DNA from: Oceanobacillus arenosus
GTDB taxonomy: Bacteria > Bacillota > Bacilli > Bacillales > Amphibacillaceae
DNA: 64,000 bases
Reading direction: 5' to 3'
Assembly: GCF_003369575.1 (NCBI RefSeq)
Contig: NZ_PIOC01000033.1
Coordinates: 92,380 to 156,379 of the forward strand
The translations under genes were made by a program, and so were the position numbers. Under the pieces are notes generated by a model that saw only the letters and a program-made list of their open reading frames with translations, made no database searches and was not told the origin of the DNA. The stretch's first letter is position 1. Every line of letters begins with the position of its first letter. Shown here one piece after another: positions 8,446 through 17,227 of this stretch.

Positions 8446-10335
8446 TTAATTTGCAACCCTTGCAATCTGGCCTTGTTCAATATAAATAAGCAAGATGGAA
8501 ATATCAGCTGGATTTACGCCAGAAATTCTAGATGCTTGCCCAAGTGATAGTGGATGAATTTTCTTCAATTTTTCTCTTGCCTCTGTTGCAAGACCACTAA
8601 TAGCATCATAATCGATGTTTTCAGGAACCTTCTTATCTTCCATCTTTAACATACGGGCTACTTGTTCATTTGCCTTCTTAATATATCCTTCATACTTCAC
8701 TTGAATGGCAACTTGTTCCTTTTGCTCATCCGTTAATTCAGGATTTGTCTCAATCATTTTTTCAATTGAATCATAGCTAAGCTCTGGACGTTTTAATAGA
8801 TCATATGCCTTCGCCGCCTCTTTTAAAGGTGCAGCATTCGCTTCCTCCATCACCTTATTAACCAATTCATTTGGTTTAATCATGATTTTACTCAAGCGTT
8901 GCTTTTCTTCTTCCACCAATTGCTTCTTCTCAAGAAATGAATTGTACCGTTCTTCCTTGATTAATCCAAGCTCATGACCAATTTCTGTTAAGCGTAAATC
9001 TGCATTATCATGGCGAAGCAATAAACGATATTCCGCACGTGATGTTAATAAACGATAAGGTTCATTCGTTCCCTTCGTTACTAAATCATCGATTAAAACA
9101 CCGATATAGGCTTGTGAGCGATCTAAGATAACCGGTTCTTTTCCTAGAACTTTTGCAGCAGCATTAATTCCAGCCATAATCCCTTGACCTGCCGCCTCTT
9201 CATATCCAGATGTTCCATTTAATTGTCCTGCAGTAAATAGTCCAGGAATTTTCTTGGTTTCCAGTGTTGGCCATAACTGTGATGGTACAACAACATCATA
9301 TTCAATTGCATAACCTGGACGCATGATCTGTGCATTTTCCAATCCAGGAATGGTTTTAATAATTTCATTTTGGACGAACTCTGGTAAGGAAGTTGATAGT
9401 CCTTGGACATAGACCTCTTCTGTATCTCTTCCTTCTGGTTCAAGGAAAATTTGATGGCGGGGTTTGTCACTGAACCGAACGATTTTATCCTCAATCGATG
9501 GGCAGTATCTTGCACCCGTACCACGTTTCACACCAGAATACATCGATGATAAACTTAAGTTATCATTGATCACTTTATGTGTGAATTCATTCGTATATGT
9601 TAACCAGCATGGAAGCTGATCGACGATTTGCTCCGTTGTTTCATAAGAAAATGATTTAGGATTCTCATCCCCTGGTTGGATTTCTGTTTTTGAATAATCG
9701 ATGGAATGGCTAATCACACGTGGCGGGGTTCCCGTTTTGAAACGTGTAAGCTCAAATCCAAGCTCCTCTAAATTCTTAGACAGCTTCAGTGATGGACGTT
9801 GGTTATTCGGTCCACTTTCATATTCAACATTTCCCATCAAAACTTTCCCACGCATAAACGTACCAGTTGTAATAATAACAGCATCTGCAAAATAAGATGC
9901 TTTGGTTTCTGTAACGACACCTTTACATATGCCATCCTCAATGATTAATGAATCAACCATTCCTTGTCTTAACGTTAGGTTTCCCTCATTTTCAAGAATG
10001 CTCTTCATTTCCTTCATATATAAGGTTTTATCGGCCTGTGCACGTAATGCTTGTACGGCAGGTCCTTTACCTGTATTTAACATCCGCATTTGAATGTAAG
10101 TTTTATCAATTACCTTCCCCATTACACCACCAAGTGCATCCACCTCACGTACGACAATCCCTTTTGCAGGACCACCAATGGATGGATTACATGGCATAAA
10201 AGCAATCATATCTAAATTTAATGTTAGCATTAACGTCTTCGCGCCCATTCGTGCTGCTGCGATACCGGCTTCTACACCTGCGTGTCCCGCGCCAACAACG
10301 ATTACATCATAATGTCCAGCATTATATGTTGTCAT
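8446..10335 (-). CDS. mnmG: tRNA U34 carboxymethylaminomethyl-modifying enzyme MnmG (GidA)
   Basis: This FAD enzyme, with MnmE, installs cmnm5 on wobble uridine of several tRNAs. The 629 residues match the family. The dinucleotide site [10 protein letters not shown] is near residue 14 and the FAD-binding [11 protein letters not shown] near 49. TGTPPR and the [13 protein letters not shown] block follow in order. I prefer ATG 10335 ([13 protein letters not shown]) because AAGGA lies 9 bases upstream; ATG 10341 is in the same frame. It lies downstream of mnmE with repeat B copy 2 in between. Confidence 0.96.
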   Translation of the reverse strand: MTTYNAGHYDVIVVGAGHAGVEAGIAAARMGAKTLMLTLNLDMIAFMPCNPSIGGPAKGIVVREVDALGGVMGKVIDKTYIQMRMLNTGKGPAVQALRAQADKTLYMKEMKSILENEGNLTLRQGMVDSLIIEDGICKGVVTETKASYFADAVIITTGTFMRGKVLMGNVEYESGPNNQRPSLKLSKNLEELGFELTRFKTGTPPRVISHSIDYSKTEIQPGDENPKSFSYETTEQIVDQLPCWLTYTNEFTHKVINDNLSLSSMYSGVKRGTGARYCPSIEDKIVRFSDKPRHQIFLEPEGRDTEEVYVQGLSTSLPEFVQNEIIKTIPGLENAQIMRPGYAIEYDVVVPSQLWPTLETKKIPGLFTAGQLNGTSGYEEAAGQGIMAGINAAAKVLGKEPVILDRSQAYIGVLIDDLVTKGTNEPYRLLTSRAEYRLLLRHDNADLRLTEIGHELGLIKEERYNSFLEKKQLVEEEKQRLSKIMIKPNELVNKVMEEANAAPLKEAAKAYDLLKRPELSYDSIEKMIETNPELTDEQKEQVAIQVKYEGYIKKANEQVARMLKMEDKKVPENIDYDAISGLATEAREKLKKIHPLSLGQASRISGVNPADISILLIYIEQGQIARVAN

Positions 10336-10397
10336 TTTCATTTATCCTTCCTATTATTGTATCAAATTTTACTTTTACAATTTCTGTGACGTGTTAA

Positions 10398-10552
10398 GCC
10401 ACGTCCAGCTCCAGCGCCCAGCGACTAGCGAGACTTCCCTCACCTCCGTACGATAAGTCAACATCGATTCCCTACGTTCATCGTGTTTCCTTTATCTCCT
10501 GCGGCTCAGTCCAGTCCGTACGTCGCTAAACGGGCGCTTACGCTTTTGCTTT
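10398..10552 (-). repeat. Intergenic repeat family B, copy 2 (long form, inverted)
   Basis: Read on the minus strand this begins AAAAGCGTAAGCGCCCGTTT, continues GCGACGTACGGA, and ends GAGCTGGACGTGGC. It carries an internal segment of about 80 bases (10453-10535) absent from the short copies at 7298 and 29068; copy 4 at 38478 has a related insert with TTTCCTTTATCTCCT. It fills the mnmG-mnmE gap and ends at the mnmE stop. Confidence 0.8.
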
Positions 10553-11927
10553 ACTTTCCTAAACAAAATTGTGAAAATAACTGGTCTATAAGGCTATCAC
10601 TAGCAGTATCTCCAACAATTTCACCTAATAACTCCCATGTTCGTGTTACATCTATTTGTAAGATATCGATAGGCATCCCTATCTCTATCCCTTCCATTGC
10701 GTCCTCTAACGCATTACTTGCTTGTTTCAGCAAGTTAATATGTCTAACATTCGATACATAAGTCATATCACCAGTATCTAGTTCTCCTTCAAAAAACGTA
10801 TCCGCAATCGCGCTTTCCAATACATCTACCCCTTCCTCTTCGATTAGAGAAGTGGATACAATTGGCCGAGTGCCTGCAAGTTGTTTCACTCTATCTAAAT
10901 CTAGCTTCTGTGCTAGATCTGTTTTATTAATAATGACGATATAATCAAGCCCCTCGATTGCTGAAAACAGCTTCTCATCTTCTTCTACTAATACATCATT
11001 ATAATTTAGTACAAATAGAATGAGATCCGATTCCTTCAATACTTGTCTTGACCGTTCTACACCAATTTTCTCAACAATATCTTCTGTTTCGCGAATTCCT
11101 GCAGTATCAACTAACTTTAGCGGAACGCCCCGAACATTGACATATTCTTCAATAACGTCCCTCGTCGTTCCAGGTACATTCGTTACAATTGCTTTATCTT
11201 CCTGAACAAGGGTGTTCATTAAAGATGATTTTCCGACATTTGGTCTGCCAATAATCGCCGTTGCTAGACCTTCACGCAAGATTTTCCCTTGCTTCGCAAC
11301 ACTAAGGAGTTTCTCAATTGCAGCATGAACCTCTTTTGTCTTCGTTCGCATCATTTCATGTGACATTTCCTCGACATCATCATACTCAGGATAATCAATG
11401 TTTACTTCAACCTGGGCAACGGTTTCCAATAAATCCTGACGCAACTTCTGAATTAATCCAGAAAGTCTACCATCCATTTGTTTTAAAGCAACATTCATCG
11501 CTTTATCTGTCTTTGCACGGATTAAGTCCATTACAGCTTCTGCTTGCGAAAGATCAATTCGACCATGCAAAAATGCTCGCTTCGTAAATTCACCAGGTTC
11601 TGCCAGCCTTGCACCATTGCTCAATACAATTTCCAACACACGCTTTACAGCGGTCATTCCACCATGGCAATTTATTTCGATTATATCTTCGCGGGTAAAT
11701 GTCTTAGGTGCACGCATGACAGAAACCATTACTTCATCCGCAATTTCATTAGTTTCTGGATTTATTATTTTACCATAATTAATCGTATGTGTATCAACCT
11801 CTTGCAGATTTTTACCATTGAAAATTTTACTAGTAATCGAAACAGCCTCTGGTCCACTCAAACGAACGATTGCAATTGCACCTTCCCCGATTGGAGTTGA
11901 TATTGCAGTAATTGTATCTGTCTCCAT
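10551..11927 (-). CDS. mnmE: tRNA modification GTPase MnmE (TrmE)
   Basis: This 458-residue, K+-activated GTPase partners MnmG in wobble-uridine modification. It begins [20 protein letters not shown], the formyl-THF-binding N-domain. It has the G1 loop GRPNVGKS near residue 229, the G2 TTRD near 254, DTAG near 272, NKTD near 335, and ends FCLGK, the family's C-terminal C(I/L)GK motif. The ribosome site AGGAGGTG lies upstream. About 260 bases of non-coding DNA containing DnaA boxes and a hairpin lie between it and the next gene upstream. Confidence 0.97.
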   Translation of the reverse strand: METDTITAISTPIGEGAIAIVRLSGPEAVSITSKIFNGKNLQEVDTHTINYGKIINPETNEIADEVMVSVMRAPKTFTREDIIEINCHGGMTAVKRVLEIVLSNGARLAEPGEFTKRAFLHGRIDLSQAEAVMDLIRAKTDKAMNVALKQMDGRLSGLIQKLRQDLLETVAQVEVNIDYPEYDDVEEMSHEMMRTKTKEVHAAIEKLLSVAKQGKILREGLATAIIGRPNVGKSSLMNTLVQEDKAIVTNVPGTTRDVIEEYVNVRGVPLKLVDTAGIRETEDIVEKIGVERSRQVLKESDLILFVLNYNDVLVEEDEKLFSAIEGLDYIVIINKTDLAQKLDLDRVKQLAGTRPIVSTSLIEEEGVDVLESAIADTFFEGELDTGDMTYVSNVRHINLLKQASNALEDAMEGIEIGMPIDILQIDVTRTWELLGEIVGDTASDSLIDQLFSQFCLGK

Positions 11928-12035
11928 CCGTTACACCTCCTACATTTTTCCATCATTTATCTATATCAATTTCACATTGAATAATTTTATTGTCACTAAC
12001 AAATTAGGATAACATATTTCTATAAAAAAATAAAC

Positions 12036-12101
12036 TTATCCACAAGAAAAATTATTTTTCAAATATCAAAACCAATTATCAACATGTGGATAATTGGTTT
12101 T
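12036..12101. other. DnaA-box cluster and DnaA-box hairpin upstream of mnmE
   Basis: TTATCCACA at 12036-12044 is a perfect DnaA box. TTATCAACA (12076-12084) is followed at once by TGTGGATAA (12085-12093), giving two boxes head to head. These sit in the centre of a stem AACCAATTATC/GATAATTGGTT. Read on the minus strand the core is TTATCCACATGTTGATAA, identical to the core of the dnaN terminator. It could be a minus-strand terminator, a DnaA-binding site, or both. Confidence 0.7.
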
Positions 12102-12121
12102 CCGTTTCGATTTACAAACAA

Positions 12122-12157
12122 ATAAATGGATCTTGTTCTATAACAAGATCCATTTAT
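12122..12157 (-). terminator. Intrinsic terminator of the 56-residue ORF
   Basis: ATAAATGGATCTTGTT pairs with AACAAGATCCATTTAT around CTAT, a 16-bp stem. On the minus strand TTTGTTTG follows. It lies about 30 bases past the stop at 12188. Confidence 0.7.
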
Positions 12158-12187
12158 CACATCATCTTTATTTTGTAATATACTATA

Positions 12188-12358
12188 TTACTTTTCTTTA
12201 TCTTCTTGTTTTTCCTTCTGATCAATCGTTCCATCTGATAGTGTATCCGAAACTTGCTTATGCGTTTCTGCTAATCCTTTTGACGCTTCATCATTCTTAT
12301 CCTGATTATTCCGGTCAAATATTTTCTCAGCGACATCTTCCACTTTCTTCTTAGCCAT
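12188..12358 (-). CDS. Small hydrophilic protein of unknown function
   Basis: The frame from ATG 12358 to TAA 12188 encodes 56 residues, starting MAKKKVEDVAEKIFD and ending DQKEKQEDKEK. It is highly charged (Lys, Asp, Glu rich), has no cysteine and no membrane segment. A GAGGGA ribosome site lies 8 bases upstream of the ATG, and a strong hairpin follows the stop, so it looks like a genuine single-gene unit. I do not recognise the family. Size and charge resemble small spore or stress proteins, but no known SASP motif is present. It is absent from this place in the B. subtilis order. Confidence 0.6.
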   Translation of the reverse strand: MAKKKVEDVAEKIFDRNNQDKNDEASKGLAETHKQVSDTLSDGTIDQKEKQEDKEK

Positions 12359-12449
12359 TTCAAATCCCTCATTTCACTATTTGTATTCCCGCTTAAAACA
12401 TTAGATAAACGCATTAAGAATGAGAAACGTTAGTTGCTTTTAGAGGAGG

Positions 12450-12660
12450 TAACGGATAAGTTGATATAAAGTGCCAACTAGTGACAATTATTATTGGAGT
12501 AAGAGAACAGTTTCTTTTCGGCGCAAACCTACAATCGATAGTTAGTGAAGAGAATCACTCTCTCATCATATATTAGATAATAATTGCACAAACCAATCGA
12601 AGTGTTTTTTCGGAGCGACTGGCCAGAGAGCATTTGATAATCAAGTTTTGTCTTACTCTA
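12450..12660. repeat. Diverged, inverted copy related to repeat family A
   Basis: The gap 12359-12714 starts with GTTGATATAAAGTGCCAACTAG and ends with CGGAGCGACTGGCCAGAGAG. Inverted, the latter gives CTCTCTGGCCAGTCGCTCCG, the core of family A. The interior does not align well. Nothing else is seen in this gap apart from the jag terminator. Confidence 0.45.
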
Positions 12661-12693
12661 TCTAAATAACGACAATTGATAAAAAACAAGCAA

Positions 12694-12722
12694 ACAAAAA
12701 ACCTTAGAGAGTCTCTAAGGTT
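12694..12722 (-). terminator. Intrinsic terminator of spoIIIJ-jag
   Basis: AACCTTAGAGA and TCTCTAAGGTT form a hairpin on the minus strand followed by TTTTTTG. The jag stop codon lies inside the hairpin. Confidence 0.75.
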
Positions 12723-13329
12723 TTATAACAATGTGACGATGTGGTTCGTCCCCGTCCGAATAAGTCGATACCGACTGGTGATGCTGCAGCTTGCTATGAA
12801 TAATTTTCCGCTCGTAAGCTGGCATTGGCTCCAGGGCAACCTTTTTATTAAGTCTAAGTGCCTTATCCGCCATTCTTAATGCTAACGTTTCAAGCGTTTC
12901 TGCTCTTCTGCTGCGATAGCCTTCTGCATCTAATGTTACGGTATAGTAGGCTTTGTTATCCTTATTTAGAACAAGATGGGTCAAATATTGAAGGGCATTT
13001 AATGTTTGTCCACGTTTGCCTATAAGTAAGGCAATGTTCTCCCCACTTAAGTCAAAAGTGATATCATTTCCTTTAACCTTCATTGCAATGTCAACATTTA
13101 AATTCATTTTACGTGTAATTTCTTTAAGATATTTTTCTGCTTCGACAATTGGATCTTTAGCAAGGCTTACTTTTACAATGGCACGCTTTGCACCAAATAT
13201 ACCAAGTAATCCCTTTTTTCCTTCATCAATAATCTCAACTTCGACTTGATCGCTCGTGGTGTTTAACTGCTCTAATGCTGATTGGACCGCTTCTTCAACT
13301 GTTTGGCCGCTAGCAGTTATTTGTTTCAC
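12715..13329 (-). CDS. jag: RNA-binding protein Jag (KhpB, SpoIIIJ-associated)
   Basis: This 204-residue protein has an N-terminal Jag_N domain (MKQITASGQTVEEAVQSAL), a KH domain at about 85-140 with the LIGKRGQTLNALQYL loop, and a C-terminal R3H domain containing MPAYERKIIHSKL. KhpB binds RNA and links to cell elongation. In B. subtilis it is encoded after spoIIIJ. The GTG start at 13329 overlaps the spoIIIJ stop (GTGA), so it is translationally coupled. Confidence 0.95.
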   Translation of the reverse strand: MKQITASGQTVEEAVQSALEQLNTTSDQVEVEIIDEGKKGLLGIFGAKRAIVKVSLAKDPIVEAEKYLKEITRKMNLNVDIAMKVKGNDITFDLSGENIALLIGKRGQTLNALQYLTHLVLNKDNKAYYTVTLDAEGYRSRRAETLETLALRMADKALRLNKKVALEPMPAYERKIIHSKLQHHQSVSTYSDGDEPHRHIVIKP

Positions 13330-14105
13330 TTTTTGTCTCCTCCAGTACTACTCATCATTGGTTTATTAATCAATAATGTTTGAATAACCATAAAGATATT
13401 ACCAGTTACCCAGTATAATGCAAGTGCTGCTGGGAAGAAAATAGCAGTAACCCCGATCATGATTGGCATCATGTAAAGCATCATTTTCATTTGCATAGCC
13501 ATTTGTGGATTACTATTCACTGACGAATTCGTCGACATCATAAGCTTTTGCTGTAAGAATGTAAATCCAGCAGTTAAAATCGGCAAAATATAGTATGGAT
13601 CCGGTGAACCAAGTTCAAACCATAGGAAGCTATAAGAGTTAATTTCACTTGTACGCCTAATCGCATGGAATATCGCAAGCATGATTGGCATTTGTATAAG
13701 AATAGGCAAACACCCGGCAAGTGGATTCACATTATGTTCCTTCATTATCTTCATTGTTTCTTCTTGTAATTTCTGCTGTGTCTTCTGGTCCTTCGAGCTG
13801 TATTTCGTCTGAACCTCTTTTAGCAGTGGTTGTACCTCTTGCATCGCTTTTGAACTTTTTAATTGTTTAATATTTAATGGCATTAAGATTAACCGAATAA
13901 TAATCGTAACAATAATAATTGATAAACCATAACTATTATTAAATGTTTCGGCTATATTAATAATTACCCATGAAAGTGGATAGACAAATATAGTATTCCA
14001 AATTCCTTCACTTTCCGAGGTAATTGGTTGATCAATTTCCGTACAACCAGAAAGTATCGCTACTAACCCGATTAAGATTAAGAGCAGTAAATACTTTTTA
14101 CGCAA
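13326..14105 (-). CDS. spoIIIJ: Membrane protein insertase SpoIIIJ (YidC1/OxaA)
   Basis: This is a 259-residue YidC-family insertase. A lipoprotein signal ends in LSGC with the acylated cysteine at residue 21. Five membrane segments follow, with the conserved LAGCLPILIQMPIMLAIF segment near 135-153 and a hydrophilic-groove arginine in the first of them (TIIIRLILMPLNIKQLK). It inserts membrane proteins and is needed for sigma-G activity in spores. Order rpmH-rnpA-spoIIIJ-jag is the classical arrangement. Confidence 0.96.
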   Translation of the reverse strand: MRKKYLLLLILIGLVAILSGCTEIDQPITSESEGIWNTIFVYPLSWVIINIAETFNNSYGLSIIIVTIIIRLILMPLNIKQLKSSKAMQEVQPLLKEVQTKYSSKDQKTQQKLQEETMKIMKEHNVNPLAGCLPILIQMPIMLAIFHAIRRTSEINSYSFLWFELGSPDPYYILPILTAGFTFLQQKLMMSTNSSVNSNPQMAMQMKMMLYMMPIMIGVTAIFFPAALALYWVTGNIFMVIQTLLINKPMMSSTGGDKK

Positions 14106-14181
14106 TTGTTTTCCTCCTTAACTCTAAAAACTCATTCTATCAGCTATTTTAGCTTAATTTAATTCGTGTAGCTATCCTAAA

Positions 14182-14535
14182 CTAATCTCCATTGGTACTT
14201 TTTAATAAATGTTCTTTATATAATAGATGTGCTACACTTTTCTTTATTTCCGTAAACTCCATATCCTTCGTAGGTTGACGGGCAATAATTACAATATCAT
14301 GAGGGTATAAGATGCTATCATTTAGCTCTTGAAAGGCCTGGCGCAAATAGCGCTTGATTCGATTCCGTGTTACAGCGTTTCCAATCTTTACCCCTACAGA
14401 TAAACCAACGCGAAAATGTTCTTGATCTTGCTTCTGCACATAGTATATAACAAGCTGCCGATTTGCAAAAGACTTTCCTTTTTTAAAAACATGTTGAAAT
14501 TCTGTATTCTTCTTTATTCTAAATTCCTTTTTCAT
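14182..14535 (-). CDS. rnpA: Ribonuclease P protein component
   Basis: This protein subunit of RNase P assists the catalytic RNA in tRNA 5' maturation. From ATG 14535 it has 117 residues, beginning MKKEFRIKKNTEFQHVFKKG. It contains the RNR signature GNAVTRNRIKRYLRQAF, the RNA-binding helix of the family. An AAAGGTG site lies 6 bases before ATG 14535, so the GTG at 14544 is less likely. It lies downstream of rpmH with a gap of about 250 bases. Confidence 0.95.
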   Translation of the reverse strand: MKKEFRIKKNTEFQHVFKKGKSFANRQLVIYYVQKQDQEHFRVGLSVGVKIGNAVTRNRIKRYLRQAFQELNDSILYPHDIVIIARQPTKDMEFTEIKKSVAHLLYKEHLLKSTNGD

Positions 14536-14708
14536 TCTAATCACCTTTTCTAAGAGATAAGAAAGGATATTCTAGTCTCCCTTCACTCTACTTAGGTCTT
14601 ATCAGGCACTCCCTAGTTGCATTTATACCTTCATATCTACCAAGCATAACCATATCTTTACGTAAATATGTATTGATTAATATAGACACTAACAAGCCTT
14701 TTATATAA

Positions 14709-14746
14709 TGATGCAGGAAGGAAAATAGCGAGACTTCCTTCCTGCA
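14709..14746. repeat. Long hairpin between rpmH and rnpA
   Basis: TGCAGGAAGGAA and TTCCTTCCTGCA form a 12-bp perfect stem with a loop of about 12 bases. There is no T-run on either side, so it is not a classical terminator. The loop GCGAGACTT resembles a fragment of repeat family B. Confidence 0.6.
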
Positions 14747-14763
14747 GAAAACGTTCATCAACG

Positions 14764-14790
14764 TAAAAAAACCACTGACGCTTCAGTGGT
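14764..14790 (-). terminator. Intrinsic terminator or attenuator after rpmH
   Basis: ACCACTGA CGCT TCAGTGGT makes an 8-bp stem. On the minus strand seven T residues follow. It is immediately downstream of rpmH, so rnpA would be reached by read-through or from a second promoter. Confidence 0.8.
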
Positions 14791-14791
14791 C

Positions 14792-14926
<135 letters not shown>

Positions 14927-15005
14927 TTATATTGCACCTCCCCAAGGGATCTAAATATCCACTTAAGCATACTTATTATTATCACTGCACCCGACATTCT
15001 AAATA

Positions 15006-15035
15006 ATTATACGTAAAACTTCCCCTATCTGTCAA
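15006..15035 (-). promoter_or_regulatory. Sigma-A promoter of rpmH
   Basis: On the minus strand a perfect TTGACA (15030-15035) and perfect TATAAT (15006-15011) are 18 bases apart. The start point would be about 75 bases before the rpmH ATG. Confidence 0.8.
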
Positions 15036-15145
15036 CTTCCTTTTTAATAAATATAACAAGGGATCCAAATTATCCGATGAACATTCCGGCTCTAGTGCTA
15101 AATTTCTAGCGCGGTTTTCCTTGTCTAATTACTACCCAAAAAAAA

Positions 15146-15485
15146 TTATCCACACCAGTTGTGAACTAATTTTCGACAGTTTTTTTCTATCCACAACAAT
15201 TATTTACAAGATAATCACAAAATATAGTGTTGTGGATAGAAATTATATACAAGCCCTAGTGTTTGTGGATAACCACGGAAAAACCATTGCATCCTTACGC
15301 TTTTTTTGTTATCATATTAGTGTTTTCACCTGTGGAAATCTATCACACCATTTTTACTTATGCACAATCTGTGGATAAGATGTGGATAGTAATTCACACC
15401 CGGACGAATAACCTTGTCAACAGCAATGTGGATAACCTAAATAACTGCTTTAGGCCTTTATTATATCTATCTTTTTTCATCCACA
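15146..15485. other. oriC: oriC, upstream DnaA-box cluster
   Basis: The rpmH-dnaA gap carries perfect DnaA boxes: TTATCCACA at 15146, and the inverse TGTGGATAA at 15264, 15370 and 15427. One-mismatch boxes are at 15187 (CTATCCACA), 15231 and 15381 (TGTGGATAG), and 15477 (TCATCCACA). The density and position between rpmH and dnaA correspond to the incA/incB part of the B. subtilis origin. The region is AT-rich and has no gene. Confidence 0.92.
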
Positions 15486-15692
15486 TGGAAATTTCTGCAA
15501 AATTAATATTTGCCTCCATAATTCCTAAAGATTAGGCTCATATTAGAAACGCCTTTCCATCTTTTTTTAGATTGAGAGAGGCTTTTTCTGTCATGCCATC
15601 ACGACTCTATTTCTGATTATGTGGCAACCTATAGTTGCATTCCTGTCGTTACTACCCTGTAAATAATTTCTATGAAAGGAGTGAAGTTAATT

Positions 15693-17030
15693 TTGGAAAA
15701 TATTGATGAGTTATGGCTTGCTACCCTAGAAAAAATTGAAGAAAAGGTAAGCAAACCTAGCTTTGATACATGGTTAAAGAATACAAAAGCAGAAGCACTT
15801 GAGAAAAATACCTTGGTAATTTCTGCACCAAATGAATTTGCTAGAGATTGGCTAGAAACACAATATACTGAACTAATTTCTGATATTATTGACGAAATTA
15901 CAGGTACGAAATTACAAGCAAAATTTATTATTCCTGACTCTGCACCAGAGATTAATGAAGTGAAACCAGTACAAAAGCAAGCAATGATAAGCAATGATGT
16001 ATCAAAGTCCATGTTAAATGAAAAATATACCTTCGACACATTCGTAATCGGAGCTGGTAATCGGTTTGCACATGCAGCTTCACTTGCTGTAGCTGAAGCA
16101 CCTGCAAAGGCGTATAACCCTCTTTTCATTTATGGTGGTGTTGGACTAGGGAAAACCCATCTCATGCATGCTGTCGGTCACTATGTCCGAGAACATGATC
16201 CAAGTGCGAAGGTTGTCTATTTAACATCTGAGAAATTTACCAATGAGTTTATTAACGCAATTATGGATAATAAGACGACACAGTTCCGAAATAAATATCG
16301 TAACGTGGACGTCCTTTTAATAGATGATATTCAATTTATTGCTGGAAAAGAATCGACACAGGAAGAATTTTTTCATACTTTTAATACATTACATGAGGAA
16401 AATAAACAAATTATTATTTCAAGTGACCGACCACCACGCGAAATTCCGACATTAGAAGACCGCTTACGCTCAAGATTTGAATGGGGATTGATTACCGACA
16501 TTACGCCACCAGATCTTGAGACAAGAATTGCAATTTTAACAAAAAAAGCAAAAGCAGAGGGATTAGATATTCCAAGCGAAGTCATGCTTTATATCGCAAA
16601 TCAAATTGATACGAACATTCGTGAGCTTGAAGGTGCACTTATTCGTGTTGTTGCATATTCTTCCTTAGTAAACCAGGATATTGATGCCTCTCTTGCAGCA
16701 GATGCACTGAAAGATATTATTCCCAGCAGCAAACCAAAGGTAATTACCATTCAAGGAATTCAGGAATTAATAGGCGAGAAATATAATATTCGCATGGAGG
16801 ATTTCATTGCGAAAAAACGTACGAAGTCCATTGCTTTCCCTAGACAGATTGCAATGTATTTAGCAAGGGAGTTGACCGACTTTTCCTTGCCGAAAATTGG
16901 CGAAGAATTTGGCGGACGTGACCATACAACCGTAATTCATGCACATGATAAAATCTCAAAAATGCTTGTAGAGGATTCCAGTTTTAACCGGGAAATAGAA
17001 GAAATTAAAGAGCGGCTAAAATCCTTTTAA
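15693..17030 (+). CDS. dnaA: Chromosomal replication initiator DnaA
   Basis: This AAA+ initiator binds DnaA boxes and melts oriC. From TTG 15693 the protein has 445 residues and begins [16 protein letters not shown], matching the B. subtilis N-terminus. An AAAGGAG lies at 15675-15681. An in-frame ATG at 15672 would add seven residues and place that ribosome site inside the gene. Domain I is at 1-75 and a short linker at 80-108. The AAA+ domain has GGVGLGKTH (148-156) and the Walker B segment LLIDDIQF. Domain IV ends with [11 protein letters not shown], the DNA-binding signature. It begins the dnaA-dnaN-rlbA-recF-remB-gyrB-gyrA series. Confidence 0.97.
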   Translation: MENIDELWLATLEKIEEKVSKPSFDTWLKNTKAEALEKNTLVISAPNEFARDWLETQYTELISDIIDEITGTKLQAKFIIPDSAPEINEVKPVQKQAMISNDVSKSMLNEKYTFDTFVIGAGNRFAHAASLAVAEAPAKAYNPLFIYGGVGLGKTHLMHAVGHYVREHDPSAKVVYLTSEKFTNEFINAIMDNKTTQFRNKYRNVDVLLIDDIQFIAGKESTQEEFFHTFNTLHEENKQIIISSDRPPREIPTLEDRLRSRFEWGLITDITPPDLETRIAILTKKAKAEGLDIPSEVMLYIANQIDTNIRELEGALIRVVAYSSLVNQDIDASLAADALKDIIPSSKPKVITIQGIQELIGEKYNIRMEDFIAKKRTKSIAFPRQIAMYLARELTDFSLPKIGEEFGGRDHTTVIHAHDKISKMLVEDSSFNREIEEIKERLKSF

Positions 17031-17044
17031 CTATTTCATGAAAC

Positions 17045-17205
17045 TTTTCCACATGTGAATAGTGTTTATAACGGTTCACCTTTATGAACACATTATCCAC
17101 ATGTGGAAAACTAATTCAGATATAGAAAAAATCGACTTATCAACATAATCACAGCGCTTATTACTGTTATTACTATATTTTTATAAAAAATAAATATATA
17201 TAGAA
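17045..17205. other. oriC: oriC, downstream DnaA boxes and unwinding element
   Basis: Between dnaA and dnaN are TTTTCCACA-TGTGAATAG (17045-17062), TTATCCACA-TGTGGAAAA (17093-17110) and TTATCAACA (17137-17145). A run of TTA/CTG/CTA triplets follows at 17158-17176. Its complement reads as 3'-(A/G)A(T/C) triplets, the DnaA-trio pattern. Then comes an A/T-only stretch to about 17200. This is the layout of the B. subtilis incC/DUE, so DNA melting probably starts here. Confidence 0.85.
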
Positions 17206-17227
17206 CTTCCATTAGGAGGATTATTTT

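Noticed and set aside
15629..16129. 166-codon minus-strand frame opposite the start of dnaA
   Set aside because: It is antisense to conserved dnaA codons; composition and lack of a start signal indicate a shadow frame.
17158..17205. AT-rich stretch as a dnaN promoter cluster
   Set aside because: Many TATA-like strings occur, but no -35 at proper spacing stands out; position and content fit the origin unwinding element better.
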